Made by a program: the position numbers and the translations under genes. From Nectonema munidae (Eukaryota; Nematomorpha; Nectonematoida; Nectonematidae), in NCBI GenBank assembly GCA_030549495.1, contig JAUIRK010000567.1:833501-897500 (forward strand): a stretch of DNA of 64,000 nt. Reading direction: 5' to 3'. The notes beneath the pieces are model-generated. The model was not told the DNA's origin and ran no database searches. It was given only the letters and a program-made list of their open reading frames with translations. Below, in pieces: positions 1-14,200 of the stretch; positions within the stretch are counted from its first letter, which is position 1; every line of letters begins with the position of its first letter.

Positions 1-2093
1 AACAGAAATACTACATCATAGTTCAAGATCATAAAGTCATTTCCCAAAAAATCCCTCAAAATTTTAGATATGATTAATTACTTTTTGCATTAATTTAAGC
101 CACATGTTCTTTGTGCTAAGTTATTGGAAAAAAATGGTTTCTTCGTATTTTTTTACATTCCTTGATAGAAAACCTTTTTCACGGCTTAAGTATATCGATA
201 TTAAATAAATTTGCTCCTTCTTATTTTTTTGTTAAAAATTTGTAAATATTTTTTATGTTTAACTTACTGTATTATAACACCAAAAATTAAATTAGCGACC
301 TATTGAAATCATTATGTAATTCGTAAATTTTATATACCATAGCAAATTATCAAGATGGAAGCATGCACAGTAGAGAATATGGCTCAGCTTAAGGAACAAG
401 CCAAAGAACATTTAAAGTTTTGTCAAACATTTTTATGATTAAAGAATTCTTGTAAATACAAATCTATTTTTTCCCGCTTTTTAATCTTATAGTATTTTCT
501 TTTACATTCATACCATGAAAGAAAATGGAGAATTTTTGTAGACGTTGCGTTACTTCGAGTGAGTTTGTAAGCTTGTGCTCAATACAAATCTGAAGCGTAG
601 TTTTGTTTTGTTTTTCTATTCTTTACTTCTATACACAGATTATGTGATGAATAATTTTATCTACTCGAAGCTACATGGCCAAATGTGTGATGATATGGCA
701 TGACTGATTATTATAAATCCGCCCGTAATTTTTGCTTTCTTTATTAATCATAACTTCTATACACAAATGATGTCATAAATTATTTTAACTACTAGAAGTT
801 ACATAACAACTATATTTATCTTTTTGCTATATTACATGGTCTTACCAGACCACTGATACTTATGATATGACTATGATTTTATTATAATTGATTAAATTTT
901 AGTGTATATCATTTTATTGGTTGCAGAAGTCTGGAAAAATGCCAAATTATATTTACATTTTCGGTGATATACCCTTTCTTCAAATTTCCATTCGACACAA
1001 TTTGGGATTGATAAAATTTTAGTTTGGCCAAATGTCCAGATACCACATAACATGTTTATATGGCAATTAGAAAACGATACTCCTATATTTCAAAAGTGTT
1101 CTTTAGTTTATTTTTCCAAAAGTCATTCAATAGCGTAACTATTCATCAAGTCAATGCATGATAATCATTAAATGATAGTAGATATATAAATATATATATT
1201 TGCTTTGCAAGTGTCATTCATATTTATTGGTTTCTCACACTGATCATTTGTGATCCAACATGCATACATATAAATATTAAAAGTGACGTATAGTTGAAAT
1301 ATGTATATCTTTTAAAAATTAGTGTTATACAAATTAGTTATTTTTCTTCAAGGTAATCTATTTTTGACGTTAGAAATTTTTTTGACTTGAAAAAAAATCT
1401 CAATAATAATTGTACAAAAATTCCGTGCTTACATTTTATAATCATAATTCTTTAGTTTTTTAAAAGAACTTTACTAATTATTTCTAAATTATAAAAAAAA
1501 AGGTATTATAAATAATACATGAATTAGTGGTTTTATAAAAGTTTATTACTAAATCAAAATCGGTACACATGTATATTGAATATTTTTAATGTCTGTTTTC
1601 ATTGTAAACTCATAAAATTACTAAATATTGAAGTTTCACTTTTTAGTCTTATAAATATATATTCATTATCATTGCATTTGTTTATATAATATAATGTATA
1701 TTTTTACATATAATTTTGCACATATATAGTGTTGTTTCTTGTGATACTACTTGTCTTCATTATAAAAATAAATTCTTCTTCTTCATAATTAGTGGCTTTT
1801 TTGTTTTCAGAAAAAATTACTTTATTGACTTTTATTCGGCATGCTAATCTAAGTAAAATGAGATTTTGACCGCATGTAAGCACGGATTAAATAAGCGCCA
1901 ACTTTTGAAACGAATTTCCTTTTCAGAAATCTAAGAAAATTTGTCATGATTAGTTGTTTGATTGGCTAGAAATAAATTCGTGAATTCATCTTAGATCAGA
2001 AAAATTGATGCTTGAAAGATTGGGTTGCAAACATAAACAAGGATCGAAAAATTTGGAGCGACTTTTTAGATTTTAAAGGAAATAAATAAATAC
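1..2093. other. AT-rich non-coding, no gene supported
   Basis: This is probably the last intron of the receptor gene. It ends near 1770-1790 in an AATAAA-TTCTTCTTC motif like the 3' end of the CR1-group LINE at 46787, so a small plus-strand LINE 3' fragment may lie just before 1790. A 27-codon plus-strand frame at 354-437 begins MEACTVENMAQLKEQ but has no recognised homologue. Confidence 0.4.
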
Positions 2094-2224
2094 TTCGTTA
2101 TTTGTCCATTTTTCGAGGATTTGAGGTCTTTTATTTTGAGTAACAATCACATTCTTGACATCTTGCAGTCCTGGATCACAAGGAATCATATCAAAGTAAG
2201 GAAGTTGAGCCGATTCGCATTCAC
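2094..2224 (-). CDS. babo: Type I receptor exon: late kinase C-lobe
   Basis: The exon follows a ttctattctccag acceptor and completes a Gly codon split with the upstream exon. It encodes [18 protein letters not shown], then [17 protein letters not shown], matching the QLPYYD...LRPNIPNRWQSCE block of ALK5. The donor is CGAA|gtattt. Family members end here too, with one more exon (the LRVMAKIMRECW block). That block is not present between 1 and 2093. Confidence 0.88.
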
Positions 2225-5200
2225 CTGGAGAATAGAAAAACAGAACATTCGTGAGTGTAATTTACGATATTCAAAATATATCACACCTCCTAGCTACAAC
2301 GATTTTATTTGCAATTTTGTTTAACCAAAAGATATAAGTTCAATAGTCATATTACTTATATACTTAAAATATTGAAAATGTAAGTTTCATAGTTGTCGAC
2401 GCTATCTCATGAATATTTTTAATGTTTTACCCATTTTGTAATTACACAAAATATTCTATCTTTCCCTAAAACTGAATTGATTAATTTTTCCTAAATTGAA
2501 TATCATTAATTAGGACCTCGAAAAATTCGACTTATGCGAAGTTAGGTGTGACTATTTATGACCGAATAACAAAACAGTACTTATTCACTTACACCAACTA
2601 TTGAATAATGTTAACTGAAACAATTCGAAAACAACAAACCATTACACATTAATTAATTGTAGGATAGAATCATAATTCAAACAAAAATGTGAATTAATGC
2701 ATCTTTTTTACATAAAGTACACATCATGACTATTTTTAGCTCATTGTATTTATCATCGTAGAAAAGAGATAAATAATTAAAATAAAAAGTTTTAAAGTTT
2801 TATTACACAAATTCTTACTTTGATACCTCTAAAGCAGAGTTGGGAAAACTTTGAAGTATAATGGCGCAAAAATTTCAAAAAGCAAGGTCCGTCGTGCACG
2901 GATCACAAATACCAACTCTTGAACCTGCATAAATCTTTCATATAAAATTTAAAGTAGTAATATGAGAGGATTAAATCGGAATCGCATCGGAAAATTTCGT
3001 TAGTACCTTCGGATAACTCAGTTCCGATCCTAAGTTAAGAGTCGTCTAACTCTAAGTTGAGCTTAACTTGCCTCTCTTTATAAATAAATGAATGTGACAT
3101 TTTCTTACCATGGGATAATACATTTTTATAGAGGAAAGTTTACTCGATTTTTACATACGGATATGTCAGTGTGAGGTGCTATAAAAATGCTTGCGGCACA
3201 GATTTCCCCACACCGGCTATAAACAAATGTAAGTATAGAATAATGGATGAAGGTATACGACATTGAAAAGTATTTGAACACTAAATCATTTTTATTGCGC
3301 TTTGAGTTCATTGAATGCTTTCTTTAAACAACTGTGGGGGGCGTGAGTAAGGTTGGTTAGATACCGGGCTTTGATATAACTCAAGGTCTTGGGTTCGATC
3401 CCGCATCAAGCCTACTTTCCTCATAGTTCGATACAAGCGGCACAATTGTGCCTTCTCGATGAAAACACCCCAAGTTACCTTTACCTTTAAACAACTGTAA
3501 TAATACAATTCTTCATCGTCAAGTTTTGGATTATAGGCAATTTCTTTTTTTTCTTCTGTTTTTATGTTGTTATATAAACGTGAAAAAAATATATTCAAAT
3601 ATTAGATATATAATATAACATTATATAATTTGACCAATAAAATAGGAGTTTTTTCCAACACGGCTGATAACACATTCAAAAATGTCAAAAGACTACCTCT
3701 ATTACTTAGCGCATGAATTCTTCTTTTTAGTAGTGAAAAATGAAATGCTTAGCAAACTCAAGCTCCACTTAATGATCGGTTTGACTAGGGATCCTCAAAG
3801 TTATCTCGTTCCATGGATCCGGCCTTTTTTTTTTTAGCAAAAACTATATTCCTTAAAAAATTGAAATACACTATTAAAATTCCAAAAATATGTTTTGTGC
3901 AAGTTATGAGAAGCCAACTTTTCCAATTATATCATAATCAAACGTTGTCTAATTTAGTGAGTAAATTCCATTAAAATTATTTAATATATTTTTCTAGTAC
4001 TGTTTAGAAATGAAAAAAAGCAAATTACTCATTAAGTTTGTCTAAATGTTGTAAGGACTTATCGTAAAAGGTAAAGGTACCGTGGGGTGTTTTCATCGAG
4101 AAGGCACAATTGTGCCGCTTGTATCGAACTATGAGGAAAGTAGGCTTGATGCGGGATCGAACCCAAGACCTTGAGTTATCGAAACCCAGTATCTAAACAT
4201 GGTACTATATTGTATACTTAATAAATTGATTTTGCATGAGTGTATGTGTACGACCTATTCTATTCTTATATTTTGTATTCTTCCTGATAAAAATTTAGAA
4301 ATGTAATTCAACTTACCTTTTGAAATAATGTAAATATTATATAAATGAATTTTGTTTATTTGTTTTGAACCATTCTCACTCTTATATACACATATATATA
4401 GATGTATTTCGTTACGAATATTGAGAATCTTTTGGATTTTGAGTCAAGTGTTAAGAAATAGTAAATTTATTTATGATATAACTTTATATTCATTTTCCTA
4501 AATTTCTGTGTTCTCTTATAATAATTCACATGTGAAAATAAATTTTTTGTTCTTCTTCATAAAAAGCCATGGCTTTCTGACAATGAACTACACCTTAAAA
4601 TAAGGACTTCGTTTTTCAAAAATAAAATTAAACTTAAATTTTATTGACTGTCTGAATCATCTTAAATAATCCCGTAAAAATCAATGTAACATAAGTTTCT
4701 GACTCAAAAAATGAAAAACATTTTAAAAATATATTCAAGTTGTAGGTAGACAACGAGACGAAAAAGCGCCCTGGTTTAAGAGAGAAATAAAAAAGGAGGT
4801 ATTTATTGTTGTCCTGTTTATTTTATCACGTTCTGAAATTTTATAATCACTTTCTCTCTTCTATTTAACCCTTAATTTATATTATTAATTTGTTAAAAAT
4901 AGGAAGAATTAAAAGATTTCTGAAGATAACTAATTTTTGCGCATTAGTGAATTAGATCAAATGTCATCTTTTAGCAAATTGTCTATATAGGGCTTCTAAT
5001 GTCAATATATATGTATGTATGTAGCAAGCCTGAAAGCTAGTGTGAGGATGCATAAATCTCTATATCGTGTTTTTACAATGCTTTTACATATATACTAAGA
5101 TTAGTGTATATTAACAAAAGATTGTGATTTTATGTAAATATTTTATAAAATCTATTAGAATTATTATTCTTTTGAAAAATTTAGGTGAGTCTATCTATAG

Positions 5201-8200
5201 CCCGCTCTAGGCCCTTACTGGTCACGCTAATGTATATATAAATGTATGTGTGTACAATTGCGCTAACATTAAACCGATCCCTAACACCAATGCTACTTCT
5301 ACACGAATCCTAACGCCATCAATAGCATTTCAAAATTTTGTACATTGAGGACCATTTAGAAATAGGTTGAGCACTTGTCAATCAACTATAATGCAAATTG
5401 AGGAAAACATTTAAATAGTCAAAATCAGAGATAGAGTGAGCAAATTTACAGAAGAATTTGATTTTTTGGGAAAAAATGCGCAAATGAGGCAGCACAAAAA
5501 ATATAAAGATATCATATATAATTCATTAATAACAGAGGAACATACCATCCTTGGAGGAATAGCGTCTTAGCACTTCCCAAATCACTAGAGAAAAGGCGTA
5601 CATGTCAGCATACTTGTAGGCTTCAAAGGAGGACGCGAGAAAGGTGTTGTTGAGTATTTCCGGGGCGAGATAGCGTCGGGTGCCCAAGCGACTTGGCGTC
5701 GTGTCCATATTGTTCTTGGTAGAGTCGAAGCAGACGGCAAGGCCAAGGTCTGCTATGCAACAGATGCCGCGATCCCGCACCAAAATGTTTTTGGACTTGA
5801 TGTCGCAATGAGCTATTGCGGGCTTGCCTGCAAACATAAGAAATCAACGATGCACCTATACCTTTCCATCCCATAGTAAAACGTTTATGATATGAAATTT
5901 GACACTTAAGTTCGAGGAAGGATGAGCTTCTTTCTCTCTTAAAAATAGAGGAATTGTGTGGATTATGTGTGCAAAAAGTATTAATAAATCGTTGATTAGG
6001 ATAGTTATTTAAGGATTTTTAAATGGACTCAAAAAATTAATGGATATAATAGTTACTTTAAAAAAATTTCATTATAAAAATATTAAAAAAAAATTATAAT
6101 AGCTTTTTTTTGCTTAAAATTGAGGAAAAAAAGTAAGTGTACTTAGTAAGTAAAAAAAACAAAATTTGACCCATTCTCATAGAAAAATAAAATTTAATAA
6201 ATGAATTTTATTTTTATATTAGGAACTATCAATATATAAAAAAAGTAAAAAAAAATTATTAAAGAATATAAACATGCTATTTTTTCATTGTTTTAGATAT
6301 GTTCCCACAGGGGAACATTGGCATGAAAACGGTTAACTTTTTATTATTTTCAAGTTTTAATTACATACACAGTTGTTAAAAAAGGAAAAAATATATTTGT
6401 TAAACCCAGTATACACAAAATTTTTATGTAAATTAAGTGAAAAAATGTCTTAAAAAATTATAAGGTATAGAAGTTAAATTTTTAATAAAAATATATAAAA
6501 ATGGTAAGATCATTTTTGTATCAATTACTGGTCACGAGTTTACAAAGCTAACTCAAAAATTGTTTGGTTCTGGTTTGTTAGAGATAACAAACTCAAAAAT
6601 ATAAATTAACTCTGACTCCAGAATCTATTACACATCGACTACTTTCCCGTTAAAATGGACGACTCACCCTGAAACCCCGGTGTGATATTTAAAAGTAGTG
6701 CCTTTTTTAATTAAGAATAAATGGAATTACCCTGCAAACCAACAATCTCCATATGCAAATGAGAAAGTCCAGAAGCGATGTTGTAGAGCATCTTAGGAAG
6801 CGTGACATCATCCAAAACACATGTTTGCAAGTAATCAAACAAAGAGCCGTACTCACAGTACTCTGTTATCAGCCACAGCTGTGTCCATGTGCCATTGTCT
6901 ACACACCAAAGATAAGAATATAGCAAATAGAATATTTTATTACACAGAGTCAACCGAAAAGCTTGCCAAGGATGCAAGAGGACCAGAATGTTCAATCAAA
7001 TCAAAATGAGATACTCTAGCTAAATTAAATTCACTCCGTTTAAGAATAGGGATCTCAGTTTCTTCCAATTCAAGAATAGATACTATCAGGTCAGTAACCA
7101 GGAACGATTTCAAAGTAACAATAATTATAATAGAATAATTTGTCAATTTACAATAATAACCTTAACACACCGCACTCTCTTCTACAGATGACCGATGAAA
7201 GTAATGATAAAAGCATTCAAAAAAGAGATTAGAGCCCCTTCTCGTTTCAGGGATAAAATAATTAGAATCAAAAGAGCGATATAAAAAATGGAAAAAAATA
7301 TTTTCCTCCATTTGTTACAAGTTTTTAAAAAAAATTACGTTTGTAAAAAGTTGAATTTAACAATTCTAAGATACGAGTAAAGACATGTGATTTCCTTAGA
7401 AAAAATGATCCTAGTCTTTAAAGATTGTTGGTGAGGTCAAATTTTTGGAATGTTATGCTTCCTAAACGAATTCTCTAAATACTCAAGTACAGCCTCCGAT
7501 GAAAAAAAACATAAAGAGCAAAACATGAGCAAGTCTGTGCCAAGAAACTTTGGTAGTTGTTCGGTTGATGGTGTGAAGTTATTACACTGAAATTATTTTT
7601 TATGGGAGGAAAAACGATATATACAAGAAATAAAGGGATTCGTGTAGATGAGAATGAAAGGAGATAGGAATGCATATATGGTGTAAGAAAAGAGAAGGTC
7701 CACATTTTGAAGGTCCATGAAGAAAACGAATTCAGAGCGGTCAGGTTTTTTAATTTCTATTTTTAATGAATAAAATCAAAGAATAGGTCTAAAGGAAAAA
7801 AATTTAAATTTTTTATAAAAAAGAACAAAAATCAATCCCCCTCGCCCCCCCCTCCTCGGATGTGCGTCCCTGTTTCAAATGTTAGCATGAAAACTGTAAA
7901 CTAAACATCCATCTAGAAACAAAGCACAAAGGAAAGGAAGAAAAACCAGTGGAATACTTAAAAAAATTCGTGATGATTAACAAGCAAGAAAAACAGTGAC
8001 CATGTCTTTAATAACAAAGTGAGTAAAATGAGTGATTGCTTGCTGGCAAACCTCATAAATTTAGGGCAAACAAAAATTGATCTAATTACTATAAAATTAT
8101 TGACTTTATGGGAAAAAAATATTAACTTTTAGAAAAAAAAATTGACTTTTTTAGAAATTGAAATTAGCGTAAAAAAAATCTCCAAACCTGTCATAAATAT

Positions 8201-11200
8201 GACAAAGTGTACTATTCTTAGATCTTTCGACAGACTCTTTGCATACAAAACAAAATTTTCTACGAAGAAAATCATACTGAAAAAGTAAAAAAAAAAAAAG
8301 AAATATTAAGGATCATTTTAAAATTTACTGAGTCAAAATATTTCAGGCGAAATTAAACTCTAAGAAGCAAAAATTTCATCCTAACTCCCAAAAACTTTTA
8401 CTCTCTACTCCGACTCCTAATCCAAGATTTAAGAGTTAAGGCACCCTGCAACTTAGTCTAACTTAAATTTCGATTCCCAAATTTGACTCCAACAGTTTAA
8501 TTTCGACTCTAGATTTTAATCTAAGCTAGTAAGGACAAACATATCATCAGTGCAGGATTAGAAAAATCGTCTATTTAAAAATAAAAAATAACAGTATTAA
8601 CATTTGATAGTATTAATGTGAACACCGACAGTTTATCTTTTATAAAAATTTTTTTAGGGTATTTTATTGAAGTTATTTTTAGAAAACTTTTGCTAATGAA
8701 CGTTTAGCAATAACGTGTTAATTAAAAAAATGTAAGCTTGGACGGAATTTTAAAATGTACTTTTAGTAAAATTTTATTTTTGGAACAAAAAATGATTATA
8801 TTGTTGTATAAAGTAGTAGATATTTTATAGGCGCGGCATTAAAAATTTTTAGGGTTGGTAGCTAGGTTGCGTTTGCAAGATGTTTACAATCGCTGCGCTA
8901 AACTTTACTAATTTTATTACACAGAATAATTAAAATATAGAAGAAAATAATTAAGAATATTTGAAGATGAAAAGTTTCTATCTTTTGCCAGAAGTTTTTT
9001 CAACATAGAGAACGATCTTTCGACTGAGCAAGTCGTAGCCTGGCAATTTTGCAACTCTGCATAAACGCTAGGAGATATATCTGGATTTTTCAGTTCTATA
9101 ATGTCATTAATATCGTTATCTTCAAACCTTTTATTTAAATAGTTTCTGATTCCACAATCATCTTTGTCGAACTTGATAGAATAAAAAAGTTTTGAAGCGT
9201 CTTTAATGCTAAAACTAGTCGATTCACTTTTTTCAACAAGATGTGCTAACTGAATATAGTTTTGCTTTATGTTAACCAGCTGCTCATTTAACTTGGAACA
9301 ACTGACGCTTTCTTTCGCTTTTCTTACTAAAACACCATTTTTGCTTTCAAAATTATTAACAATTTCTCTTACTTCTGGTAAATAGTCACAGTAGTAAGAA
9401 ACAGCATTTAACCAGCTAGCCCACCTAGTAACAATTGTAGCTGGAGGATACCCGATACTTTTGAAAGCAAATTTCCTTTTTTTGTTTTTAACAGTGGCGG
9501 CCTTGATTGAGGCAATCAAATCATCAACTTCTTTAAAATAAAACTTTATTTTCATTGCACAATTGTGCAGTAAATGAGCGAAGCACGTCACATGAAACAA
9601 ATTGAAATATATTGATTTCAAAATTTTTCCCCCAGCTAAATTATACTTTGCTGCATCAGTAAGCAACAAAAGAAATTAATTTTTTTCCACATCAAATTTT
9701 CTCAAAATATTGTCTACCAAAAAAACTAAACTTTTCGATGTCAAATGACTTTCAATTATTACAGCATCAATAAGATATGTTATTTCAGGATCATCGGTTG
9801 TACCGATTAAAATATTGACGAATGTTTTCTCTTGAACTTCACTCTCATCAACTATCAAAAAAATATTTTTATTCATAATTTTTTTCTTAATGTTGGCCAA
9901 CATGTCTTCAGCAAGATCTTTAACTATTATTCTGCTAGATGAAACAGGTGGTAGAACGTATCCTAAAGTAGCAAAAAAGTTCTTCATTGATGAATGAGAT
10001 AACTTGTGTAAAGGTATGTTTGCCTCAAGAAAGGTTTTGACTATTTTTTTCGAAAATGCTTGATTTGTGGGTTCCAAGTAAGTAGATATAGGGTTGCTCT
10101 TTGAGGTACCCGCTAAACTTAGTTGATGTTTTTTTCCTTTTCTATGATGTTCAATGAAATTTTTTTTTCGTAATTAACAATTACATTGCAAAGTTTACAG
10201 AGTAAGTTTCTTTCAGAAGAAAAAGTAAATTCATCAGGATATTTTTTAATAATAGAGTTTATTTTAGTAAATTTACTTAAAGCAGTTTTCGGCATCAGAA
10301 CTTTTGCTTAAAATAAAGAACAAAAACAATCAAAACTGGAACAAAAATATCTGAAAAAATATTGACCTAAAAAAAAATTATTGACTTTTATAAAAAATTA
10401 AATTGACTTTATTGACTGAAAAAAAATTTTTTTTATGAATAAAAATCTATAACAATGATAGTTAATTCTTGGTCACGATTTTTGATTGATCTAAAAAAAA
10501 TTGACTTTATTGACTTTATTCCCCCTACTCATAATATTGGTGAAACCGTAATTTTGCCAGATGTCTTCAAGTTATGAAACAAAATGCAAGTGAAATCACT
10601 AATTTCATCTCCTACTCTTCTCTTTCACATCGCAGTGATGAAATGGTAGAAGATGTAGGAAAATAATTAATAGCTCATTTCCAAGTAAAACAGTTAGCCC
10701 TTCAACTTGATGCATTTACCTTAAAAAATAGGGAGGGGAAAAAACATCATATAAAAATGTTTATTATAAAATCTTAAAGTTAGGAATCAGTATGAAGCAT
10801 GGACTCGAAAATATGATTCGGTATTCTAAAGTAAAAGAAAGTTTTTTTATCCTAATCTTCCTTAAGTTTTGAGAGCTGTTTTCCATTCAAGTAATATCTC
10901 AGTACCTTCACCTTCAAAAACAAGTAACTTATCAAATCTGAAGACAGTTTGAATAGTTCTGTTTAAACTAACCCAAGCTTTGCTTCTACCCATGAGGAAT
11001 TACGAGTGAAGAATTAAATGATCTTTCAAGAGATTTATATTTGACAAAGTAAAATTCGAAACTTTTAGCTACGTGTTTAAAAGAATGGAATTTACGGAAA
11101 AACGATGTTGCTATAACAAGCTTTAGAAAAAAGACTTATCCTTACCGTTTGATATGAAAGATACATTATGTTACTGTAAAAATGTGACTGATTTATTTGA

Positions 11201-14200
11201 TTCAATGGGACTTACTCTTGTTATTTCTGAATGGAGACTTTTTATAGACCCTTCCAAACTGAGTTTGAAAGCTGTGTTGCATTCCAATAGCTCACTCTCC
11301 ACAGTTAATAGAAAGTTATGCTAATGTTAAGTTTGTTTTGAAGTCAATCAACTATGAAATGTACAAATGGAATATTTGTGGAGACCTGAAAAGAATTGGA
11401 CTTCTAATGCACGCTGGTTTCACAAAACATTGCAGTTTACTGTCATAGGGATAGCAAAAGATTTGGGAAAAAATAATATATTTCGAACGAGGAAAGTATA
11501 GTGTAAGAGAATTCCTTAGTTGAGCGAAACAAAATTTTCCTCCTCTTCACATAAAACTTTGACTGATGAAAAATTTGATAAAAACTTTGAACAAAGATGG
11601 AGCTACTTTTGAATATTTGTCAAAGTTGTTTCCCAAAATAAGTTCTGCAAAACTTAAAGAATGAATCTTGATTGGACCTCAAATTAAAAAAGTCTTCAAA
11701 GACAAAGCACTGGAAGAAATTAGGGAAGACAAGAAATTAGAAGCATGGAAAGGATTTAAACTTCATATTTTTGCAATATGATTGAAGCTTTTGAAAGATT
11801 GGGTTTGAATGCCTTTAAAAATTCCCTTTTCTAACTCTCATCTTAATTTTTTCCTCCCAAATTTAGGAGCTGCAAATGATGAACACGGTGAGAGATTTTA
11901 TCAAGATATTTCAAAAATGGAGAAACACTATCAAGGTAGGTGTAATCGAAGTATGATGAGCGATTTTTGTTGGATGCTTAACGCGACTTGCCTCAAGCAA
12001 AATAGTACTTAAAAAAATCAAACAAAAAAACTTTTTATAGTTCATTTATAATTATAAACATGTTAATTCTTTTAAACAAAAATTGATATTGTGTTTTCAT
12101 AGATTAGACACAAGTGGTTAAACATTGTAAACAATAAGTTATTAAAATAGCAAAAAATCTCTACCTGTTAGAAAAAAAGGGCTTTCAATTTTGAGTTCAG
12201 CGCATTCAATTAAATAAGAGTATCATTTTTTGTTTCTGGCCGAATTTTTTTTAAATTTTTTGTCCTGTGATTGCCCCCGTATGAAATGAGGTATGTATGC
12301 AAGTTTTCAAAGTGTAAAATGATTCACTTTCATTCTTTTCAATTATGACAAAAAAGACAATATATACGATTGTCTATATTTCATATATATAAGTTTTTGT
12401 AACATATATTACAAAAATAGTGTAATAAATTAAAAAAATATTTTTCGACATTTTGTCCCAGCACCAATTATATACTGTTTATGTTATTTATACAATGCCT
12501 TTCCTTTTTTATTAGGCAAAAATAGAATAGGGTACCCTATATTGAAAAGCTAAGAATGGGTCCTCCAAAAAAGAGAAGAGAAAAGGGGTCAATGAGTAAA
12601 AAAGGCAATTATACTCTTTCACACCATATCCATACATTCCCCTATCTTCAAAGTTGTGCTGACAAGCCATCAAAAGAAGATAGGGGAATATAGTAAACAT
12701 GTTTAAGTAAGAAATTTTATTGATGAAACACAAATACTTAACCAGGATGTGATATTTCGCATTGTCAAGGCTTCTTCAGACAGGTGGAGAGAGACAGGTA
12801 GAGACTTTTTCTATCTCTACCTGTCTGAATAAGCATTGAGGAGGCGAAATATCACATCCTTGATTAAGTATTTGTGTTTCATGAATGAAATTTTTTACTT
12901 AATCTTGTTTACTTCTTTCATTCTCATTTACACGGATCTCTTGACACCACTTGCATCATGTACATATGTCTCCAGGAATAAGAAGATAACTGATGTTAGC
13001 TAAATCGCCTGGAGGCCCTAGCTGCATCTAGTAAAAGGCGAGAGAAATGATGTTATATATATTTAAACATATTATTTTACATTTTTGTTATACTCGTATT
13101 CTCTTCTATTTTCTGAAGAATACTTAAGGGGGCGAAATATTACATTATCGTTCAAATTTGATCAATAAAGTTTTTTACTATAAGGCAGTTTTACTATGAT
13201 TATACTTCATCTATATTTTTTGTCATTTTTATGAGATATATTTTTTTTAGAATATTTTATTAGATTTAATATTGTAATTTTTGTTCTTTTTTTGCAATAA
13301 TTTTTAATGTCTCAATATAAAACAAAAAGTTATAAAGAAAACAGCAGAATAACTTTTAAAAAGTGTGATTTAGTTAGACAGAAAAAAAAGGATTTTGAAG
13401 ATGTAAATAATTATCACAACAAACTGATAGAATTATTGATTTCTTCACCTTCACAGACAACAATCACAACAGTGATAGAATATGGATTTTACTTTCAGCT
13501 CTTAGTTAGAATGCCGGTATATTCAGTAGAAATTTAAAATATGAGGAAATAGTTGGACATTGTTGTCATTCTTCCAAAAAAGAAAAGGAAACAGATAATG
13601 AGAATATCGATGATAATTTTTCAGATCATGGAAATAATCTTTAAAAAAGCAAATGAAATTTGTTAAAGCTGGTGATAGAGAAGAAAAAATAAATTGTGAT
13701 TTGAATTTAGAAGACATAAAAATATATCACTACGAAGACAAAACAAAGACAAAAAAATCGATAAAGTTATTATTTTGTAACGGCTTCAGTATTTAATTTT
13801 TATTCTCTACCATCATCACAATTATTGAGCGAAGACAACAATTTTTAACGGTAGAATTTTGAACATTGTTGGAGCTCTTTTTTAGTGGTTTTTCGTAGCT
13901 TACGTATGTATTGGAAAAGCTCAAAAGAAGTAATCTAAAATTGAGTTTTAAGTGTAATTCCCAGAAACGATTTTGAAAATATTAATCGTGGTTACACATC
14001 TTCCAAACAAAAATCAACTTGAAAAAGAGACCGCTTCTCAAAAGTAAGAACTTTTTATACCACTTGTAAACAAAAAATTAAAATACGGATTTTTACATAT
14101 CTTATTCAATTTATGAGTAGATAATTCCTACACGGCACCATTCACCGAAACAAAGTATATAAGAACAAATACAATAATTTTGGATACAAAAATTGTGTGC

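Larger units (their letters stand above)
2225..5545. other. Receptor intron with two SINEs and LINE 3' debris
   Basis: Apart from the two SINE copies listed separately (3336 and 4066), this stretch is AT-rich. Around 4500-4560 it carries an AAAATAAA-TTCTTCTTC end resembling the 3' terminus of the CR1-group LINE in this window. No coding exon was recognised. Confidence 0.45.

Noticed and set aside
354-437. Short plus-strand frame MEACTVENMAQLKEQ...
   Set aside because: Looks peptide-like and follows an AG, but it is only 27 codons, has no recognised family and no flanking exon.
3126-3598. Minus-strand frames around the SINE
   Set aside because: The second frame translates the SINE at 3336-3485; the first is AT-rich text without homology.
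5623-5874. Second minus-strand frame over the catalytic-loop exon
   Set aside because: Alternative-frame shadow of the 5546-5827 exon, with no homology of its own.
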